Source: Thermus sp. JCM 17653
GTDB lineage: Bacteria > Deinococcota > Deinococci > Deinococcales > Thermaceae
Length of the DNA stretch: 10,405 nucleotides
Assembly: GCA_001311585.1 (NCBI GenBank)
Contig: BBBN01000040.1
Coordinates: 1 to 10,405 of the forward strand
Direction: 5' to 3'
The notes under the pieces are model-generated. The model was given only the letters and a program-made list of their open reading frames with translations. It made no database searches and had not been told where the DNA came from. Within the stretch, counting starts at the first letter, position 1. The number at the start of each line of letters is the position of its first letter. Shown here one piece after another: positions 6,972 through 10,405 of this stretch. Made by a program: the position numbers and the translations under genes.

Positions 6972-8016
6972 CCTTCCTCCCGCAGCTGTTTCAGGGTTGT
7001 TGCAAGCCTTTGGGCCGCCTGTTCCAGGGTGTGAGCTTTTTCCACGAAGGCCCGCGCCTGCCTCCCCAGTTCCGGGCTCGCCTCCCGTAGGGCCTGGGCC
7101 AGGCGCCTTGGGCGAGGGGGGACGAGCCTGCCGGTTAGGCCGTCCTGGATAAGCTCCGCCTGGGCGGGGATGGGGGTGGTGACCACGGGGAGGGCCGAGG
7201 CCATGGCCTCGAGGGTGGCCAGGCTCTGGTTTTCCCCCAGGGTGGGGAGGAGGACGGCGTCCGCCGCCCGGTAGAGCTCCGGCATGTCCTCCCTCCGGCC
7301 CCAAAAGCGCACGTTCTTGAGTCGCAAAAGTCCCGCCGTATTCTGCCAAAGGCCAAGGAGCTCCCCGGTTCCCACCAGGAGAAAGTCTACCTGGGGGAGA
7401 AGCCTTGCGGTGAGGAGGACAGCGAGGTGGTTCTTCTCGGGGCTCATGCGGGCGGGGACGAGGACGGTGAAGCCCCTTAGGCCGTAGCGTTCCCGGAGGG
7501 CGGCCTTCTCCCCGGGAAGGGGAGGCCGGAAGCGTTCCACGTTCACCCCGTTGGGCACTGCCCGCACCTGCTTTACCCCGTGCACTTTTTCAAGCCACCG
7601 GGCTGCCCAGCGGGAGACGGTGAGCACCGCCTCCGCCCGCCGGAGGTTGGGCACCTGGAGGAGGCGGTAGCCAGGCGGTAGAGGTAGCGCCCGCCCAAGG
7701 GGTAGAAGATCTCAATCTGGTCGTGGATCAGGAGGGTGAGCCTGGGGTAGCGGGCGAAGAAGCGGCGGTAGCTTTGAGGGTACCAAGCGGAGGCCACTAC
7801 CCGGTCCACGGCCCGGGGGAGTTCACCCAGATCCCGGTAGGCGTGGACCGGGACCCCCTGGCCCGCCAAGGCTTCCCGGATGGGGCGGTTGCCCTCGGCC
7901 AAGGGCAGGGCGGCCTCGGCCTCGAGGCCCAGGCGCCTGAGCCGGGGGAGCATCTCCTTCAGGTAGACTTCGCTCCCGCCGATGCGCTGGGCATCCGTGA
8001 GGAAGAGAACCCTCAC
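6968..8016 (-). CDS. family 4 glycosyltransferase (group 1), one frameshift
   Basis: GT-B retaining glycosyltransferase, about 350 residues after repair. The N-terminal lobe starts VRVLFLTDAQRIGGSEVYLKEML with the typical glycine loop (GGSE, residues 13-16); then HDQIEIFYPLGGRYLYRLA. After a frame change near 7670 (one missing G, LYRLA then YRLLQVPNLRRAEA) come VLTVSRWAARWL, RAVPNGVNVERF, VLVPARMSPEKNH (donor phosphate Arg/Lys), VGTGEL, the E-x7-E motif ENQSLATLE (262-270) and ALPVVTTPIPAQAELI. The GTG start at 8016 shares GTGA with the pcp stop and has GGAGG 4 nt upstream. The stop TGA at 6970-6968 overlaps the glf ATG. These couplings indicate translation from one transcript. The substrate is unknown; a middle sugar of the putative glycolipid is a reasonable guess from context. 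Confidence 0.83.
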
Positions 8017-8588
8017 AAAGCCTCCAAGGCCATTCTCACTGCCCGTGCCTGCTCCTTTAGGGGCACGTAACTCCCTCCTTTGGCCAGGGCTAAGGTTTCG
8101 TCCGGAGGCAGATGGATAAACCCCACGGGGACGCTTTCGGGCAGGTGGTACAGGGAGAGGTAGAAGACCTGGTTGCAGAGGTAGCTCCCTGCGGAAAGGC
8201 TTTGCCTTCCGGGAATCCCCGCTTCCCGCCAGTGGGAAAGGATGCTTGAGGGGGAAGCGGGCCTCGAGGGCCAAAGGTCCCCCGGGGACCACCGGGACAT
8301 CCTGAAGCCTTTTTCCCCTGTTGTCGGGGCGCTCAAAGTCCAGAAGGTTGACCGCCAGGCGCTCCAGGGAAAGAAGAGGCCTCCCTTCGGCAAGCCCCAG
8401 GTGGAGCACCGCCCGGGGCTTTTCCGCGTACAGGGCCTGCAGGGCCTCCCCTACCTTCTCGGTGTCCACGGGGAGGAGGGCCTTGCGCAGGGGAACGCCT
8501 CCCAAGGCCTCGGGCAGGAGGGCGAGGAGGGCCTGGGAGGGGTTATGGGCCAGGCCGCCGAAGGCTCAAAGCCGGTGACCAGAAGCAT
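8013..8588 (-). CDS. pcp: pyrrolidone-carboxylate peptidase (pyroglutamyl peptidase I), frameshifted
   Basis: Cytosolic cysteine peptidase (family C15) that removes N-terminal pyroglutamate from peptides. All three catalytic residues are visible: Glu in SLERLAVNL, followed by RPDNRGKRL; Cys in SLSAGSYLCNQVFY; His in VPVGFIHLPP. The N-terminus MLLVTGFEPFGGLAHNPSQ appears once a base missing near 8561-8566 is restored. A second change near 8230-8245 joins LEARFPLK to ILSHWREAGIPG; it needs either one base removed from the C run or two added, and adding two (giving LKAILSHW) looks more family-like. About 192 residues, normal for the family. ATG at 8588 follows a perfect TATAAT by 9 nt. The stop TGA overlaps the next GTG (GTGA). 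It leads an otherwise glycosyltransferase operon with no obvious functional link. Confidence 0.9.
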
Positions 8589-8597
8589 GCCTCCGCC

Positions 8598-8603
8598 ATT
8601 ATA
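8598..8603 (-). promoter_or_regulatory. candidate -10 element (TATAAT) for the pcp-glycosyltransferase operon
   Basis: A perfect TATAAT on the minus strand lies 9 nt upstream of the pcp ATG at 8588, in the short region between divergent pcp and degV. The 9-nt spacer contains GGCGGAGG. No good TTGACA-like -35 was found at 16-18 bp. It is the best promoter candidate for the five-gene operon running down to 3785, since all later junctions are overlapping or 9 nt apart. Confidence 0.55.
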
Positions 8604-8624
8604 GGGGAGGGTGTTTTGACCTGG

Positions 8625-8630
8625 TATAAG
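8625..8630 (+). promoter_or_regulatory. candidate -10 element (TATAAG) for degV
   Basis: TATAAG on the plus strand lies directly before the ATG at 8631 and 9 nt before the GTG at 8640. Transcription would begin about 6-8 nt downstream of the hexamer, that is around 8637-8640. This favours GTG 8640 as a leaderless start and leaves the ATG at 8631 and TTG at 8616 upstream of the message. No clear -35 was found. Confidence 0.45.
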
Positions 8631-8639
8631 ATGGGGGGC

Positions 8640-9476
8640 GTGGACCTAGGGCTGGTGACCGACACCGCTTCGGACCTCTCCCCGAAGGTGCTTCAGGAAG
8701 AGGCCGTGGGCCTGGTGCCCATCTACGTGCACCTGGCCGGACGCCGCTACAAGGACTGGCAGGAGCTCACCCCCGATGCCCTCTACCAGGCCATGCGCGC
8801 CGGGGCCGAGCCCGTGACCGAGCCTCCTAGCGTGGAGGACTTCGCCGAGGTCTACGAGCGCCACCTGCAGGTGTACGACCGCCTCCTTTCCCTCCACGTC
8901 TCCGGCGAGCTCTCCAAGACCGTGGAAAGGGCCCGGGAGGCGGCCTTAAGGGTGGCTCCCACCCGCATCCGGGTGGTGGACTCGGGAATGGTCTCCGCCG
9001 GGCTTGGGGCCATGGTCCTCCGTGCGGTGGAGATGCTGCGGCAAGGGGCGGAAGAGGAGGCGGTGGTGCGGGAGATGGAAAGGCTCAAGCGCTCCAGCCT
9101 CTACTTCAGCGTGGCCGACCTCTCCCACCTGGCCCGAAACGGCCGCCTGCCCCGTTTCGGCGAGGTGGTGGGGAACCTCCTGGGCTTGAGGCCCATCCTC
9201 CGCATCGAGAAGGGGCATATCCGCTTCCTCCGGGTGGCCCGGGAGAGCGCTGTCCCCCAGGCGCTCGCCCGGCTGGTCCTGGAGGAGTTCGGAGGCCGCG
9301 CCGCCCGCATCACCATCGCCCACACCGAGGCCAAGGCCGAGTGGGTGGAGGGCCTGAAGCGCGCCCTCGAGGGGGCGTTACGCCTGGAGCGGGGTCGGCT
9401 CATCCGCTCGGGGGCCACCATCGCCGCCAACGTGGGCCTGGGGGCTTTGGCGGTCCACGCCTACGCGGTAGAATAG
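8640..9476 (+). CDS. DegV family fatty-acid-binding protein
   Basis: Cytosolic two-domain protein of the DegV/FakB family, which binds one fatty acid and in many bacteria presents it to a fatty acid kinase. Motifs in order, counted from GTG 8640: LVTDTASDLSP (residues about 4-14), LHVSGELSKTVERA (ligand carboxylate Ser/Thr loop), VVDSGMVSAGLGAMV, FSVADLSHLARNGRLP, GLRPILRIEKGHI and, at the end, ATIAANVGLGALAVHAYAVE. About 278 residues, a typical length. This is the only long gene in the window with no frame break. The frame is also open upstream (ATG 8631, TTG 8616), but the TATAAG at 8625-8630 and the conserved start of the first strand favour GTG 8640. Stop TAG 9474-9476. The mfd frame begins 3 nt later if its GTG is used. 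Divergent from pcp; its lipid role might relate to the nearby glycolipid genes, but this is only context. Confidence 0.9.
   Translation: MDLGLVTDTASDLSPKVLQEEAVGLVPIYVHLAGRRYKDWQELTPDALYQAMRAGAEPVTEPPSVEDFAEVYERHLQVYDRLLSLHVSGELSKTVERAREAALRVAPTRIRVVDSGMVSAGLGAMVLRAVEMLRQGAEEEAVVREMERLKRSSLYFSVADLSHLARNGRLPRFGEVVGNLLGLRPILRIEKGHIRFLRVARESAVPQALARLVLEEFGGRAARITIAHTEAKAEWVEGLKRALEGALRLERGRLIRSGATIAANVGLGALAVHAYAVE
9469..9474 (+). promoter_or_regulatory. possible -10 element (TAGAAT) within the degV 3' end
   Basis: TAGAAT overlaps the degV stop codon and sits 5 nt before the GTG at 9480. The same hexamer occurs before the DUF554 gene at 219-214. If functional it would give a short or leaderless mfd transcript independent of degV. 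Six matching bases can occur by chance, so confidence is low. Confidence 0.25.
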
Positions 9477-9479
9477 CGG

Positions 9480-10405
9480 GTGGCCCTTCGGGGCCCTCGG
9501 CCCATGGAGATCGCCCTAGAAAGGATCTACGGCCACCGCTTGGCGCTTTCCCAGGTGGTGGCGGCCCTTCTTTTCGCCCAGGAGATGCCCCCGGCCCTCC
9601 TCCTGGCTCCCGAGGTGAGGGTAAGGCGCTACCGCGACCTCTCCGCCTTCGGGGCCAGGGTCTACGTGAACCCCGGCCTCGAGGCCCTGGAGGAAAAGGC
9701 CCTTTTCGTCTTCTCCTACGAGGAGGCCCTAAGCCCCTTCCCGGAGGACCCCGAGGCCTGGCGGCTTCCTCTGGAGGTGGGCCGCGCCTACCCCCGGGAG
9801 GCCCTCCTCTCCCGCCTCCTCAAGATGGGCTACGCCCGGGACGAGGACTACCGCGTCCTGGGCGAGGTGGTGGAGCTCGGCGAGGTGCGCCTGGAGTTCT
9901 TCGGGGACGAGCTGGAAAGGCTTCTCGTTGGGGGGAGGAGAGGCGGCGCCACGTCCTCTTGCCCAAGCCGGGGAAGGCGGAGGGCTTCACCTCCAAGAAG
10001 GTCCTCCACTTCCCCGGGCCCGTCTACCTGGACACCCCCGCCCTCGCCCCCAAGGCGCTTTGGCCCCTCCTTGCGGGAAGGCCCTGGGTGGCCTTGGGAA
10101 GCGGGGTGGAGCTTCCCGCTATGGAGCTTGGGGTAAAGCCCCTTCCCCCTTACCGGGGAAGCCTCAAGGCCCTGGAGAAGGACCTCGCCCGCTGGCTCGC
10201 CGAGGGCAAGCGGGTCCACCTCTTCGTGGGGCACGCCCGCACCCTGGAGTACCTAAAAAGCCGCCTCCAGCCCTTCTCCCCCCTGGTCCTGGAACGCTTC
10301 CCCGGGCCCAAGGGGCGGCTTGCCCTTCTCCCCGGGGACTTTGAGGGCGGGGCGGAGTGGGGGAGTGTCCTCCTCACCGAGGCCCTGGTCTTCGCCACCG
10401 GGGGG
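9480..10405 (+). CDS. mfd: transcription-repair coupling factor Mfd, N-terminal part, one frameshift, cut by window end
   Basis: Mfd is an ATP-dependent translocase that removes stalled RNA polymerase at DNA lesions and recruits UvrA. Only the N-terminal part is here, before the polymerase-interacting and helicase domains. Visible: GHRLALSQVVAALLFAQ, a UvrB-like block with WRLPLEVGRAYPREALLSRLLKMGYARDEDYRVLGEVVELGEVRLEFFGDELERL (a tandem of short family motifs; LEFFGDELERL is the key piece), then LARWLAEGKRVHLFVGHARTLEYL and, at the edge, VLLTEALVFATGG, matching the vlTE-E-FG step of Mfd. Frame shifts near 9930-9935: seven G instead of six restores LVGGEERRRHVLLPKP, after which the frame is open to the window end. 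Start choices are GTG 9480 (3 nt after degV) and ATG 9504; the latter begins MEIALERIYG and looks more natural. The N-terminal UvrB-like part seems shorter than in E. coli Mfd, which fits Thermus. UvrB itself is a weaker alternative. Confidence 0.78.

Noticed and set aside
6432..7349. Minus-strand open frame of about 305 codons across the GT4/glf junction
   Set aside because: Only the short part encoding MKVDYLIVGAGFTGATLAERL is real (glf N-terminus before its frameshift). The rest is an out-of-frame shadow rich in Pro, Gly and Arg.
8616..8621. TTGACC as a -35 box, or TTG 8616 as the degV start
   Set aside because: It lies only 3 nt before the TATAAG hexamer, far from the 16-18 bp needed. 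Starting at TTG would place the start codon upstream of the likely promoter element.
227..10405. Programmed ribosomal frameshifting as explanation of the frame changes
   Set aside because: The sites share no slippery heptamer or downstream structure, occur in unrelated housekeeping and accessory genes, and are far too frequent. Indel errors are the simpler cause.
1..10405. CRISPR arrays, tRNA/rRNA genes, insertion sequences, rho-independent terminators
   Set aside because: No regularly spaced repeats, tRNA- or rRNA-like segments, transposase motifs or terminal inverted repeats were seen. Gene ends are overlapping or a few bases apart, and no hairpin followed by a T run was found.

Overview
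The window looks like chromosomal DNA of a Thermus species or a close relative in the Deinococcus-Thermus group. This is inferred from the very high GC with G/C-ending codons, tightly packed genes with 4-10 nt overlaps, several starts lying 5-9 nt after a TATAAT-like hexamer with no Shine-Dalgarno site (a leaderless style common in Thermus), and the protein families themselves. No rRNA, tRNA, CRISPR, insertion sequence or phage gene was seen, and no gene-free stretch exceeds 300 bases.

Layout. 1-206 (minus) is the N-terminal end of a DUF554-type membrane protein. 227-878 (plus) is an MnmD/MnmC2-like tRNA wobble-uridine methyltransferase. 776-3121 (minus) is a two-gene operon: an MFS transporter followed by a membrane-anchored NodB-type polysaccharide deacetylase with a YkoP-like C-terminal domain. 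3136-3818 (plus) is a family-2 glycosyltransferase divergent from the MFS gene. 3785-8588 (minus) is a five-gene operon read in the order pcp (pyroglutamyl peptidase), GT4 glycosyltransferase, glf (UDP-galactopyranose mutase), GT2 glycosyltransferase, GT4 diacylglycerol-glucosyltransferase-like. From about 8640 (plus) come a DegV-family fatty-acid-binding protein and the N-terminal part of the Mfd transcription-repair coupling factor, cut by the window end.

How the genes may work together. A UDP-galactofuranose-making enzyme, a GT2 of the galactofuranosyl/rhamnosyl type, a GT4 resembling diacylglycerol glucosyltransferases and a further GT4 sit in one operon. Thermus is known for a glycolipid in which diacylglycerol carries glucose, N-acylated glucosamine, galactose and terminal galactofuranose. 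The cluster is therefore a good candidate for that pathway. The neighbouring NodB-like deacetylase could supply the free amine of the glucosamine for N-acylation, and the MFS protein could be a glycolipid flippase. These links are inference.

Sequence quality. Nearly every gene changes reading frame at least once (about 17 places), while conserved family motifs continue directly in the next frame. Almost all are explained by one missing base, mostly in a short C/G run; one is an extra base in a run of eight A. This points to homopolymer indel errors in the assembly rather than gene decay. Coordinates below are for the repaired genes mapped on the given sequence.
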